A stretch of DNA of 64,000 nucleotides from Trogon surrucura. Lineage: Eukaryota > Chordata > Aves > Trogoniformes > Trogonidae. Below the pieces are notes generated by a model. That model did not search any database. It worked only from the letters and a program-made list of their open reading frames with translations, and had not been told where the DNA came from. Of this stretch, positions 44,433-54,627 are shown in pieces. Made by a program: the position numbers and the translations under genes. Positions within the stretch are counted from its first letter, which is position 1. Each line of letters starts with the position of its first letter. Location of the stretch: positions 9,904,501-9,968,500 of the forward strand of contig CM036633.1 of the NCBI GenBank assembly GCA_020746105.1, given 5' to 3'.

Positions 44433-47400
44433 AAACCTCAGCTTAATGAATGATTCCTTAATACAACAAAGTAGTTACGGTCTCTTTTCTCATTAGTTAA
44501 TAGCTCCTTACAATCAAACGCGTGCTTAAGCTCTTTACTGGATGGAGCCTGCCTTTCACCTTAGAGTCTGAGCATTTTGCAAAGAGCTCATACAAATAAG
44601 ATGGTCTCGGCTCTGCCTCTCTCCCTTCCTGCAATGAGCTGAGGAAACTTGTCCTCACAACCCCTCGTGGACCGTACACAACTCCACAGTCAGAACAGCC
44701 AGAGCATTGGTGCAGTGGGGATTAGATCTTCGTTCATAGAGCAGCTTTTCCAGGGGGTTCACAGCCCATTGTAGAAATGTAGATCGACAGGGAATTAAAA
44801 AGAAAAGAACTGTGAACAATGAGCATTGTTCAAACCTGATGGGAACTTGTAATCTTCTTTGCTAAATCCCTCTTCTCCTAAACTTTGTAATTCTACAGAC
44901 TTGTGCTTCTTACAAATGTTTCTGCTGCTTTTGGACAGGTTTATCTCGGATGCAGTTACGGGAATCACCATTGTGATTATACTGTTCTTCTTCCCTTCGC
45001 AAAAACCTTCCTTAAGGTGGTGGTTTGACTTGAAAGGTGAGTAGGATACCCCTCTGGGCAGAGGCTGGCAGGGCAGGCATAGAGCAAGAGCCGAGACCAT
45101 CCGCCCTTGGACCTGCCCCCCACCGGGGCCACCGGGCTTTAAGGTGCAGTTTGGTCAGACGGAGGCATTTTCTCTGAAGTTCCAGAAGAGGTTTAGCAGT
45201 CACTGCCCTGCCTGAGGGTTGCAGAGTGACTCAGTTGCTCGTGTAGCCGTTGGAGGTGATGCCACGGTGGGTTGAAGCAGATTGAAATCAATGTTGATTT
45301 ACTGTAGCAGACCTGATTGTGAAACAGGTAGTTGGTTGCTAGGTCCCAAATAGCTCCTGTCCCTCAGGGGAGACCATGCACCTCTAAGCTCTCTGAGCTG
45401 AGTCAGTTGGCCCTACTCAGAAATAGGGGTCCTTTAGCTCCTAGAATGATTTAGAATTTAAACTCCTAAACACTAAACTCTGCAACAGGTTTTGGTACCA
45501 GGACTCTTCTGAGGGCTTGGATCCATCCTCTTGAGTAGCAATAGGATACAAATTTTAATTCATAAACCACTTGGAATAAGAGATGGTCTAAGGAAGGGTC
45601 TTCGTGGTACTACCTGGGGTCCATGGGAACAAAATGCTGGCTGCTCAGAGCCATGCACATTTGTTGTGTTGTCCGTATGCAGGAAAGTGTTTAATCAGGC
45701 CTCCTCTGGGTAAAATATGTGTGCCCTGGTTCAACAGAAAATTACGGTCCTGTTAGTGCATCTTTCCATGCGACAGAGATCACTTCATCATATATTAAGA
45801 GATGGACATTAGGGGAGACGAGCAATTTGCTCTAAAACTCAGCGGTTATTTGAATGACAAGTGGAAAATAAGTAACATCTTCATAATTCAAATGGTGGAA
45901 TATTTCCTCCCTCCACAGACTTCCATTTGTTGAGGGCAATGTTTATGTCTGTTACAGGGAGAAAATTAACCTGATATTAATTGTTCCCTCAGGAAAGCCT
46001 CCAAGAAAACTTCAAGTGTTATAATTTTTCTTCTTATTTTTTCTTTTTTAAAAAATATGATAGAAAGTTGAATGATATTTGATTGCCTAGCTTAAGAAGC
46101 TCTATATGTGTATTGTAACCATCAGCAGCTCGTGGTTAGTGAGCTTCAGCACTGATGTCAGGCTCGTGATCTCATTCTGTCGGATGATGCCTGACGTGCC
46201 TCTCTTTGGGTGGGTGTTTGACATGGGTTTTTCCCTTCATCTAGCACCGAACACTGAGACACAGCCCTTGCTGACTTGGAGGAAGGCCCAAGAGACAGTG
46301 CCATGGAACATCATCCTGCTGCTTGGAGGAGGCTTTGCTATGGCAAAGGGCTGTGAGGTGAGGATAACCGCAGGTGCCGCGTTGCCGTCATCCTGCCCAG
46401 CAGAGTCAGGTTTTATCAGGGTGTCACTTGGGGTTCTCATTTGGCTCTGGGAAATCTGCGTCTGCGGGGTCGCAGCACTCAAAGGATGCGTTTCTCAACT
46501 CCAAGTGATGACAATGTGCAGCAGATAAATAAGGAGGTTAAGAGATCTTGCAACTCCTTTCAAACTGTTCCCAGTTAAGTACCCCGAGGGCACCACGTGT
46601 AGGAGCTTGTGTAGGTCCCTGAAGGCCACATATAATTTGCAGTTCTAGGATCAGTTCACCTGCAGGGACACAGGAGCTCCTCTCTCCAGCTTGTTTGCTC
46701 TCCCCTTCTGCAGGAATCTGGTTTGTCTGTCTGGATTGGAGGCCGTCTGCATCCCTTGGAGGGTGTACCACCACCTGTGGCTGTCATCCTCATCACCATT
46801 GTCATCGCCTTATTCACAGAGTTTGCCAGCAACACGGCCACTATTATCATCTTTCTGCCCGTGTTGGCAGAGCTGGTAAGGTAGTCCCGTGGCAAGATCA
46901 GCTGCTCCTCTGCTGCCATGTCTGTGCTGGGACAGGCACCATGTGGTTTTCCTGCTCCCAGGCTTCAGACACTTTGAAATTCTTGGGAGCAATGAAGCAA
47001 TTGCCTGTAGTGTAATGTGGACCCTGAAGGATAAAAACTCTTCAGGCACTGTTGGTGAAATACATGATTATTTATGGAATGTGGGACAGGGCTCTGCATG
47101 GTGTGATAGCTGTTTGCATTCTTTGATGGACCTGTCTCTGACTCCAAATCCCCAAGGTGCAATTTTTGTTCCTTTCTGTTTTTCAAGGCCATTCGTCTGA
47201 AAGTAAATCCCCTCTATTTAATGATACCAGGAACTATAGGATGCTCCTATGCATTCATGCTGCCAGTCTCAACACCTCCTAACTCAATTGCATTTTCTTC
47301 TGGGCACTTGATGGTCAAGGATATGGTAAGTTCTTTTAGATATGGAAAATGCCAAAAACAGTCAGCTTGAGTGGAGTATTTTAAAAAGGAATTTTCCATG

Positions 47401-48115
47401 TTGTTACTAGTTCACTATATAGTAAAGGGAGAAGACAGAAGTCTGATACTGTTCTCAGGAGTGTTTGAAGGCACAGGGGTAGGGAAGGAGCCTGTATGAA
47501 ATTTGGCCCTGTGAAATTTGGAGCCACTGAGGCTCCAAATGGTGACAAAGATGATCTTGAATGTGCTCAGCATCTCCCGGACTCTGCTACTGTTCCTGCT
47601 AGTGTCACCAGCTCAACTTTCATAGGTTTCTGGATACAGGAAAAGTTCCCTAGCTCAGTGAAATAAAGCTTATGGGTAAAATTAGGCTCAGTCTCAGTTC
47701 CTGCTGACATTCCTTAGGCTGAACAGATGTTAATGTTTTTGAGGGATCAAAGCTTGGTAAGCATCTGCAGAATGGCCTTTGTGGCTTAAGAAAGCCCACT
47801 TAAGATGTTGCTAATATTAACGACAATTAAGCCTTCCATTTTTATAATGTTTATTCAAATAGCTTCATGCTTCACATGCTGTAGTTGTCCAGACTAAACT
47901 CAACAGTTGTCTTTGTATTTCTTTTGTAGGCAAGAACGGGGTTGCTCATGAATCTTATGGGAGTTCTGCTTCTTAGCTTGGCTATGAACACATGGGCCAA
48001 GAGCATCTTCCAGCTGGGAACCTTCCCTGCATGGGCCAACATCCATGCAGAAAATACCACCTCAATCTCGACAGCTGTAGAAAATGTCACTTTAAGCGTG
48101 CTAAATAAAATATGA
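22295..48115 (+). CDS. SLC13A3: SLC13A3 (NaDC3) sodium-dependent high-affinity dicarboxylate cotransporter, complete, 13 coding exons
   Basis: Plasma-membrane transporter of the divalent anion/sodium symporter (DASS) family. It moves succinate, alpha-ketoglutarate and related Krebs-cycle dicarboxylates with about three sodium ions, mainly in kidney basolateral membrane, liver and glia (family knowledge). The exons join in phase to 605 aa; human is 602 by memory and aligns throughout. Visible features: a helical N-terminus; two Ser-Asn-Thr substrate/sodium motifs, SNTASTAM (from 143) and SNTATI (from 483), as expected for the two inverted repeats; [12 protein letters not shown] in exon 5; [14 protein letters not shown] in exon 10; STPPNSIAF in exon 12; and C-terminal N-glycosylation sites NTT and NVT. 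A hydrophilic variable loop is encoded by exons 3-5. Neighbouring OCSTAMP lies 6.5 kb downstream on the same strand. Confidence 0.97.
23700..23756. repeat. A-rich low-complexity tract
   Basis: Almost only A and T, with runs of up to 11 A broken by TT and TTT. It lies in SLC13A3 intron 1. Confidence 0.85.
27770..28050 (+). mobile_element. Degraded CR1/L3-like LINE 3' fragment
   Basis: The sequence follows the typical 3' part of old amniote CR1/L3 LINEs: TAGGAGCTCAACCTGATTC, then AACTTGATCACTACCTTGAA, GGGTTGAAGCTGGCAGATTC, AACAGTGAGGTTAATTAATT and GTGGTGGTTTCACCATTAC in the expected order. It is highly diverged, 5'-truncated and non-coding. Identification is by remembered consensus. Confidence 0.65.
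28110..28275 (+). mobile_element. MIR-like ancient SINE remnant
   Basis: It carries the MIR core order TTTTGGTCAATTTGCTCACT, TCTCTGCGCTTCAGCTGTCC, CATTTGTAAAATATAGAAAA. This parallels the consensus of a TTGGGCAAGTCACTT-type block followed by CTCAGTTTCC and TCTGTAAAATG. It is old and degraded. Confidence 0.55.
32273..32538 (+). CDS. SLC13A3: SLC13A3 coding exon 2 (residues 38-125)
   Basis: The acceptor is TCCTTTTGCAG and the donor CCAG/GTGACT. It encodes [20 protein letters not shown] through MLVGVQPA, nearly identical to human. Confidence 0.97.
32894..33057 (+). CDS. SLC13A3: SLC13A3 coding exon 3 (residues 126-180)
   Basis: The acceptor is CTCTCTTTCAG and the donor CAAG/GTAATT. It carries the first SNTAST motif and starts the charged cytoplasmic loop ([17 protein letters not shown]). 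Confidence 0.96.
33058..37909 (+). other. SLC13A3: SLC13A3 intron 3 (4.9 kb)
   Basis: Intron between coding exons 3 and 4. No coding or repeat content could be named. A 114-codon minus-strand open frame at 35,607-35,951 is the longest there and is unassigned. Confidence 0.8.
37910..37976 (+). CDS. SLC13A3: SLC13A3 coding exon 4 (residues 181-202)
   Basis: The acceptor is CTTTCTTTTTCAG and the donor GAGGA/GTAAGT. A short 67-bp exon encodes [20 protein letters not shown] and TE. It matches human [12 protein letters not shown], which fixes the frame. Confidence 0.94.
38710..38895 (+). CDS. SLC13A3: SLC13A3 coding exon 5 (residues 203-264)
   Basis: The acceptor ACTATTTTAAAG/C is weak but is the only one giving the right phase. 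The donor is AGAG/GTATGG. It encodes the variable loop [13 protein letters not shown] and the conserved NIWKGF and [20 protein letters not shown] segments. Confidence 0.93.
39725..39850 (+). CDS. SLC13A3: SLC13A3 coding exon 6 (residues 265-306)
   Basis: The acceptor is CCCGTTTGCTTAG and the donor TGAG/GTATGT. It encodes [20 protein letters not shown] and one hydrophobic helix ending ILYGGISL. Confidence 0.96.
42133..42228 (+). CDS. SLC13A3: SLC13A3 coding exon 7 (residues 307-338)
   Basis: The acceptor is GTTTCTTGACAG and the donor ACAAA/GTGAGT. A hydrophilic loop [20 protein letters not shown] continues to DYQKLGPT and aligns with human GWRKNKSEIRTNAEDRARAV. Confidence 0.95.
43808..43912 (+). 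CDS. SLC13A3: SLC13A3 coding exon 8 (residues 339-373)
   Basis: The acceptor is TTACATTTTTAG and the donor CAGG/GTAAGA. It encodes [20 protein letters not shown] and [15 protein letters not shown]. Confidence 0.96.
44402..44428. repeat. Poly-T tract (27 T)
   Basis: An uninterrupted run of 27 T followed by AATAAAA, in SLC13A3 intron 8. It is a length-variable simple repeat and an assembly risk point. It may be the tail of a minus-strand retrotransposed sequence, though no body is evident. Confidence 0.9.
44939..45036 (+). CDS. SLC13A3: SLC13A3 coding exon 9 (residues 374-406)
   Basis: The acceptor is CTTTTGGACAG and the donor AAAG/GTGAGT. It encodes [20 protein letters not shown] and [13 protein letters not shown]. 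Confidence 0.96.
46245..46357 (+). CDS. SLC13A3: SLC13A3 coding exon 10 (residues 407-444)
   Basis: The acceptor is CCCTTCATCTAG and the donor TGAG/GTGAGG. It encodes [20 protein letters not shown] and [18 protein letters not shown], which is highly conserved. Confidence 0.97.
46714..46875 (+). CDS. SLC13A3: SLC13A3 coding exon 11 (residues 445-498)
   Basis: The acceptor is TCCCCTTCTGCAG and the donor GCTG/GTAAGG. It carries the second SNT motif, [19 protein letters not shown], which pairs with the exon 3 motif across the inverted repeat. Confidence 0.97.
47188..47325 (+). CDS. SLC13A3: SLC13A3 coding exon 12 (residues 499-544)
   Basis: The acceptor is CTGTTTTTCAAG and the donor ATATG/GTAAGT. 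It encodes [20 protein letters not shown] and the [19 protein letters not shown] segment. Confidence 0.96.
47930..48115 (+). CDS. SLC13A3: SLC13A3 coding exon 13 (residues 545-605) and stop
   Basis: The acceptor is TTTCTTTTGTAG and the stop TGA is at 48113-48115. It encodes the last helix ([20 protein letters not shown]) and an extracellular tail with NTT and NVT glycosylation sites. The tail diverges from human, as is usual for this end. Confidence 0.96.
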   Translation, partial: ARTGLLMNLMGVLLLSLAMNTWAKSIFQLGTFPAWANIHAENTTSISTAVENVTLSVLNKI

Positions 48116-49533
48116 ACAAAGCCACCCCCGGGGAAGGACTCACTCACTTAGGACTTGGGCACTGGAATCGTCAGAGTATGCACAGGAGGAAAGCCACGTG
48201 GCTGCTCACACTCTGTGGGACCCTCTGGTTAATTTTATCTTTAGAAATAGTGGTCAGTGTCACAACATCCATTTGTTATTTTCTCGGAAGATCTTTCCCC
48301 ACCTTCCACAGGTGCCAGTCAGACTCTCCCAGAGTCCATCTGTCGTAGGTGGTTGTTAACTGGACAACCCTGAAAGCGTTGAGCATCTCTGGCTAGATGC
48401 TTCTTCCCCCATGAAAGCTAGTGGGCTTTGCTGCTCTGGCTTCTGGTACCCTACCTCGGTTTGGAGAGTAGCCCTGGAAAGAGTGTGGAGGCAACTGGAT
48501 TATTTATGTGCAACCCAACATGAGTGAGTGCATCAGAATCTGGCCAGGGGGAAGGCAGCATGGCCGGGGGCTTCTAGCGGGAGGTGGAGGATGGGGTCTT
48601 GTGACCATCTCATGAGTAATTCTCACATGGAGGATGAAAACTATTTCTTTAGGTTTGTGTGTGGAGGGATGAATCAGAAGATGTGTTGGTAGGACTCGGT
48701 GCATTACTCGAAGCTTTGGAAACAGGAACGCAACAGTTGATTTCCAAATATGTAAAACCTGGGACAGTAATTGCTGTCTGGTTCTTTGCACTGAGCGCAC
48801 GGATGGGGAGTTGGGATTAAATTAATGTCTGACCTTTGTACATCGGTGGTGTTTCACTGTTGGTGGAAGTGGCCAGTCTTAGGTTTATGAGATTGACTCA
48901 CTCAAGAGTGACCCACTGAGTCAGAGGTCAGTGGACAAGTTGCATTGGAATATTATTGATGTTTCTGAAAAATAGGCTTTGATTCTTAATGGCTTTTTTA
49001 ATCAGATTGCTTGGGTACTTTCAATGAAAGCATTGCAAGTTGGCTGTGATTTTAATCACCATTTTATAATTCTTTTTTATTTTCTGTAAGAATCTAAAGT
49101 AATTAATTTAAAAGATCAGTCATTGAAATAGATGGATTGAATGATAAAGGATCTGATTCTTGGTTCAAGGAAGATGGGTGACTGGGTCCCTGTGCTGGGA
49201 TGGATTTCTCTGACAGCATAAACTGGTGGAGCTGGCAAGACGGGCTGCGCTGGGATAGGGATCCAGCTCCTCCCCCCTGCTCCTGTACTGCTGAAAAAGC
49301 CTGAGGTGTGGTGGCAGAGCTGGTAGGGAAACGCTCACCAGCTGCTGCTGTGAGGCATTACCCTGGGTAATGGCATGGTAGGTGTGGACTTGGGCAGGGG
49401 TTGAACCAAAACTGCCAAACCCAATTGAATGCAGAACTTTGATTAGTCAAGTTAAAAAAAAACCCTTAATGTTCAAAAAAAAATTCCTTAATTTCAACAA
49501 AATCCGTAATGATTGTGAAAAACGTACAATAAA
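48116..49533 (+). other. SLC13A3: Probable SLC13A3 3' UTR
   Basis: Sequence from the stop codon to the first later canonical AATAAA (49528-49533). No other gene signals are seen. The length is reasonable for this gene, but the true end is not proven. Confidence 0.5.
49528..49533 (+). terminator. SLC13A3: Candidate SLC13A3 polyadenylation signal AATAAA
   Basis: Canonical AATAAA followed within 30 bp by a T/G-rich stretch (GTTTGTTAG, then GTTTGCTCTGT). An earlier AATAAA at 48104-48109 overlaps the last codons and is unlikely to be used. Confidence 0.5.
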
Positions 49534-49559
49534 GCACGTTTGTTAGCACGTCACATTAT

Positions 49560-52500
49560 CCTGTTTGCTCTGTAGATTGAGGGGAGAAAAACAAAGTCCG
49601 AGCCTCCCCTAGCTGCACCCCCCCAGTTTGGGCAGGGGTTCCCCAGGAGGGCAGTGAGGTCTCCCTCCTGGTCTTGAGCAAAACGGAGCTCTGTCAAGTA
49701 ATGGAGTGATGGGAAGGTTCCTCACCCATCATCTCAGGGCTGCTCTGCTAAAGAGGTGCAGCCCCGGGAGCCCTCCCTGGGGGCACCTGGTATCAGCAGC
49801 CCACTTTCTCGGGGCAGCTCTGTGCCACGCTGGGTTTGGGCACCCTGGTTCTGCATGGGTGCTCCCCATCATGCCTTAACGAAGATGGGCTGAATGGGGA
49901 AGGGAAAATTGCTCCCTGCAGTTCCCTTTCCCAGCTGACTGTCCTGGGGCCAGGGGACAGGCTGTACCTGGCGTGGCTGGGCGCCGGGGGACGGAGCCCC
50001 GCTGTCCCACTGCCCTGCCGCCGCCAAGGCTGCAGCGGAACGGAGTCAGTCACTGGAACAGAGCTGCCTCTGTCCCTGCAGGACAAGCAGCGAGGACCTT
50101 TGGATGGTCTAATCTTGAGGTTCAAAGGGTAGCGTCCAGCCCAGCTCCACTGCAGACGTAGGGGTCATGGGTTTACTAACAGTCTTAGCTCTGGCTTGGT
50201 GCATCCCAATCAAGGAAGATGGTTTACTTGGGGATGAAAGCAGAACTGAGACCAAAAAGTTTGTGTACATGTCTCCAAAAAATCATTCTCGGCACTGTCT
50301 GTCCAGAGATCAGAAGGTATTTGACAAATGCAGCCACGGAATGTTTATTATCTCTGTGTCCATGTGGCAAACTGAGGCAGGGAGGGGACCGGTGACTTTC
50401 CTAAGGGCACATAGCAGGGCCTCGGCAGACCTGGGGAAGATACGAGGAGCACCCAGGTCCTAAACCTCAAAGATGAAAAGACTCTATCAGCAGCCTCTGT
50501 GTTTCCGAGGGCTCCCCAGAAAATCTGATTTAAGGCATGTGGACGACAGCATTACCTAATTCTGCTTTTTCATGTCCAGGCATCTGTGAGAGCAGGAGGA
50601 CTAGTCTGGCCTTCTTGGGGTTTAATTTATTTTTTTTTAAACAGAAATTTTAAGATTTAGTATTTCTGGAGTTCAAGGGTGAACTGGCTTGCATGAATAA
50701 TTTCTGATTCCGTTTGCTGCTGCTAGTACTAAAATTTGCCCAAAGCAGCTTTTAATGGTAAGTTAACCCAAATATTCTTGAAGGGTCTGTGATGTGAGTA
50801 GAGATATGAAAAATCCCAGGAAAGACCATTTCAAGTGCTGTACTAACCTATAATTTTGGCTGTGTTATTTTTAAGGAACTTTGCCTGCTTGTGCACCGTT
50901 TCTCTAGGAATGTAAAAATCCAGCAACCTCACAAAAGCCGTTCACATTTAGCAGCCTGCTTGTGAATTTTAATGAACAGGAAATGCCACTCACGCCATTG
51001 AAATTCAACATCCAGAATATCTCTGCTTTATTCCTTTGATGTTCCCCATCCAATCCTGGACGAACATCCTCATGTTCTCCTGAGACACTTGGAGGAAAAT
51101 CGTTTTAGTTTATTTACAGTAGGAAAGCATTTTGTAATATCTTTTTATCCCAGAAGCGTTGGAGTTGCTTTGCAAACTGTTCACACAGAAGAGCTGCTAC
51201 ATGGGTCTGAACAGCGGTAAGTGATTCCGGGGCTGTGCTCTCCTGATTTGCACTCAGCAGTGGTGCTGGAAGTTCAGGAGAGAAAGGGAAAGATTCTCAA
51301 AACAAATGAAAGCCCAGCGTGATAGAGGAAATTCAGCTATTGTGGGTTAGATGGCCTTGGTTCCCTTATCGCATTGATCTCTCATAGGTCACTGAAAGGA
51401 TATTGATGGGATTTTTCTGTATTTCTGTGGTAGAAACATAAGAAGACATGATCTGGCTCTGTATCTTTGGAAGTTGTTTGTTTGCACGTGATTTAACAAG
51501 CAAAGAATCACCGCTAATGGGCTCATCTTTCCCATACCCTCAATTTCTTGAATTGGCAAAAAAAATGTGATCAACAGGTGCTGAGAATATTGCCATGGAG
51601 AAATATCTTTGCCCTTAAATCCTCCTATTTTTAGCCTTCCGTTCATCTTCTTTACCTAGTCATTTTTTAAAATCTGTGTAATTCGTGTACCTCATATTCT
51701 ACCTGTGCTACAGCTGTTTCTTTATGTTGTACCCCCTCCCATCACCATCACCTCTGTGGGGGGATCCTGTCACTACAGGTTGAACTCGAAGGTGTCTTGG
51801 CAAGAGAAACTCTTGTGCAGGCTGCCCTGAGATCCACTCTGGGAGCACTGCAGTCTGAAAAGCAGAAATGGATTTAAAACTTCTGTCCTGGGCTACAGGC
51901 TCAGTCACCATCCCTGATCAGAGCAAGGCCAGGCTAGGCTTTCTGGCTACGGGACAAAGGAAACCCTCTGTTTTCTTCTTACAGTCATGGCAAGCTGGTT
52001 GCAGGCATGTGGATCTCTTCTTTGTCTCCTACTGTAATGCTAAAAAGTCTAAATAATGTTAGAAAATTTTAGAGCTTGAGCTCTACAAAGACTGAAGCTT
52101 GTCAAGAAAGCAAAGCCCCTTTGTACTAGTGAGAGCTGGGTCACAAGACCCCAGGGACACAGGGTGGGGGAAGGCACCTCAGAGCATCCCGTACACATCC
52201 CCAACGCTGCCTCCCATCCTCCTGGTTCTCCTTCACTTCCTCAGTTTTCCTTAAAACTCTCCCACGCCCAGACTAAGGTAGTGTCAGAGCTCAAGACAGG
52301 CTTTGAGATACTTTAGCAGAATGTGACCGCAAGATGTCACAGTTGCTTCGCGGAGACGCGCGATCCTGCCCCTGTCCTGCTCCCCAGTCTTCGCTCACAG
52401 TTCTTCGTATATCTGTAAACACACACCTTTAATTGGGTTATTATTATTTTTTGCAAAGCAAGGTTGCTCATTGTGTCCTGCGGAAAGATGGGTGTTAATG

Positions 52501-54583
52501 GTTCTAGCTCATTTAGACATTATCAGTTCAGGGTATAAAATACAAAATATCCTAGATTTAGGATAGTCCAGCCTGCAGAGAACAGCTTTGAGTTGAGCCA
52601 AAAGAATATCTAGGTTTGACGTTGCTCTTGGTGCTACCTGGAGTTACTGGTCAAGCACAGCTCCCCCCACAGACTTCAGCTCGCCTTTGCCAGATGACGC
52701 AAAAGGCTCAGAAAATGCTCATTGCTATGTTGTGGACTTGAGGAGGTCTTTGTTCTTTATTGCTAACGTTGTCTTTGTGAGCTAGAAAGCTGCCTACTTA
52801 GCCTTAATGGGGTCCCAGGGGCTGATGAAGCCAGTTGGCTATAACTACAGTGAGAAAGAAGTTTAATCTCAGAACAGCAGCTAAGGAGAACCTGGTGAGT
52901 TTTGCAAAATACAGCTATGGGCCTTTTGGGGTGGTCCTTTATAGCCTGCAAATTGAATTCAGGACCTAATTCATGGCCTGCGTAAGCAATTGCTATGGAT
53001 GCTGCAAACAAACGACACTTTCTTTCACACTCGCCTGGCTGGTGCCTCTTCCCGGCTGGAGCCAGTCGGAATTTCTCATCCCATGTCTGTGCTCCAGGAG
53101 GAAAGCTTTGCTCTACCAGCCCTGTGGTAAAAAGAGGAAATCCAGCAACAAAGCAGAATTGTTGGGCGGAGGAGCAAGGGCAGAAAGGACCTGGTTCGGT
53201 ACCTGCGGGAAGGGCTGAGGAAGCAGAGGTTTGCTCTGCCCGCTCCTGCTTGTGATTGCCTGACCTCACACGACTGACACTGCCACGGGCTCCAGCCATG
53301 TCCCCTGGGGAATGGGCTGCTCTCCCACCGCTGTCTGGAGAGCAGAGCCTGTGTGCTTCATCCCCCGGGGCTGGGTGGGACAGGGCTGACCTGCAGCCGT
53401 TTGCCCTCTCCCACCCAGGGGAGCATGAGAACATCCCAGGGACCTAGCAGTTCCCACCTGGGTGGGCTTAGCACAGGATGGGGTGGTGGATCCCTGTGAA
53501 GAGTGGGCTCACGACAGCTGGATGGGCTGTCCCACCTTTGCCCACAAGTGGTGGCAAAGGGACAGGTGTGGTGGGAGCCAGGGAAGGGTCCTGTAACTCC
53601 TGAGCTCAGTGCCTGGGAGCAGGCAGCCGTGGTATGTGATTCTTGTGTAGCAGCTGATCAGAGGAGAGGGAATCTTCTTATTTGGAAATGTAACTGAGGA
53701 GCTAACACCATGGGTTGGTCCTGGTCTTCTGGATTTGGTGGCTGGAGCTCTGTGCCCTGCACAGCCTTGGGGTCAGGCAAGTTGGTCCTGTTGGGATCGC
53801 ATGCCTTGGCTTTCATGTCTGCTGGCTTCTCAGTGCTTTGGGAATCCTGCCTGTGTCAAGGCTTTCTTTGCAGTGGATTTGCTGTCTATAGGGAACTGGC
53901 AAAGGTTCAAGTTTGCAACTTCCTCTCCTAGGACTGTGAGATGAGCTTTTAAGCAGTATGTACCCTGCACATGAGCTCGTGGTTTCAGCAGGGAGCAGCA
54001 TCCTCCCAGAAAAGATGAACAATCATCAGCACACAGTTTGCTGGACCATACCATGCCCTTTGTGCCATGACTGATGTCTGAAAGAGGAAAAGTTCCCCTT
54101 CTCTCTGAGAGAAATCCCAACCTTGCCGCTCACTGATGGGCAGCGTGAGGAGTAGTCAGCTGGGCTGAGACAGATTTCCACACAAGGGATGATGACACCC
54201 CATGTTCCATGTGATCTTTGTTCCGTCTTCATCAGTCCATACGTCGTTGACTCATTTTTCTCAGCTACGTGTCATTGTCCTGATTTGAGAACACCAGGAT
54301 AAAAGTTCTCTGCAACAACAGTAAGGGCAGAAGAAGCGCAAAGTCCCAGCAGTGCTGTGCGTCCTGGCTCTGTCCTGTTGTGGGGTTATTGCCCAGGTTG
54401 CACACACCAGATTTGCCCACTCACTTCAGAAATCACCAGCATTGCTGGCCTGAATTGACTTTAAAATGTCATTTCTTTTATTTTGAGTCCTGGTTCTCTG
54501 GTGCCAGCCCCCTTGTCTTCCTATCCTGCATTTCCTGGCAGTTGCTTCCAGGATCCTCTCCCAGAGCAAGAAGGCACTGGAGC
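49560..54583. other. Intergenic interval between SLC13A3 and OCSTAMP
   Basis: About 5 kb with one MIR-like remnant (50,330-50,460). A 223-codon minus-strand open frame at 52,763-53,434 is unassigned and probably chance. No other exon, RNA gene or promoter island was recognised. Confidence 0.6.
50330..50462 (-). mobile_element. MIR-like ancient SINE remnant, minus orientation
   Basis: It reads GTGGCAAACTGAGGCAGGGA, TGACTTTCCTAAGGGCACAT, AGCAGGGCCTCGGCAGACCT and CACCCAGGTCC. This is the order of the reverse-complement MIR pattern (AAACTGAGGC, then a CAAGGTCACACAGC-type block, then ACCCAGGTC). Confidence 0.6.
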
Positions 54584-54627
54584 ATGGAGAGTTTTCAAGC
54601 AAGACTAGAGCATCTCTCTGCTGCTGG
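54584..54627 (+). CDS. OCSTAMP: OCSTAMP coding exon 1 (candidate)
   Basis: ATG in GGAGCATGGAGAG opens MESFQARLEHLSAAG and ends GCTGCTGG before the donor GTATGT. Its phase fits both possible exon 2 acceptors and the resulting N-terminal length is similar to human. It is short and weakly conserved, so it could be replaced by another upstream exon. Confidence 0.55.

Larger units (their letters stand above)
39851..44938 (+). other. SLC13A3: SLC13A3 introns 6-8 (non-coding parts)
   Basis: Intron 6 (39,851-42,132), intron 7 (42,229-43,807) and intron 8 (43,913-44,938) surround exons 7 and 8. A T27 run lies at 44,402-44,428 and a short hairpin at 40,086-40,112. Nothing else was recognised. Confidence 0.75.

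Noticed and set aside
52763..53434. 223-codon open frame on the minus strand
   Set aside because: Low-complexity Ser/Pro/Arg-rich composition, no recognisable domain, no nearby promoter island and no splice logic. Probably chance in GC-moderate intergenic DNA.
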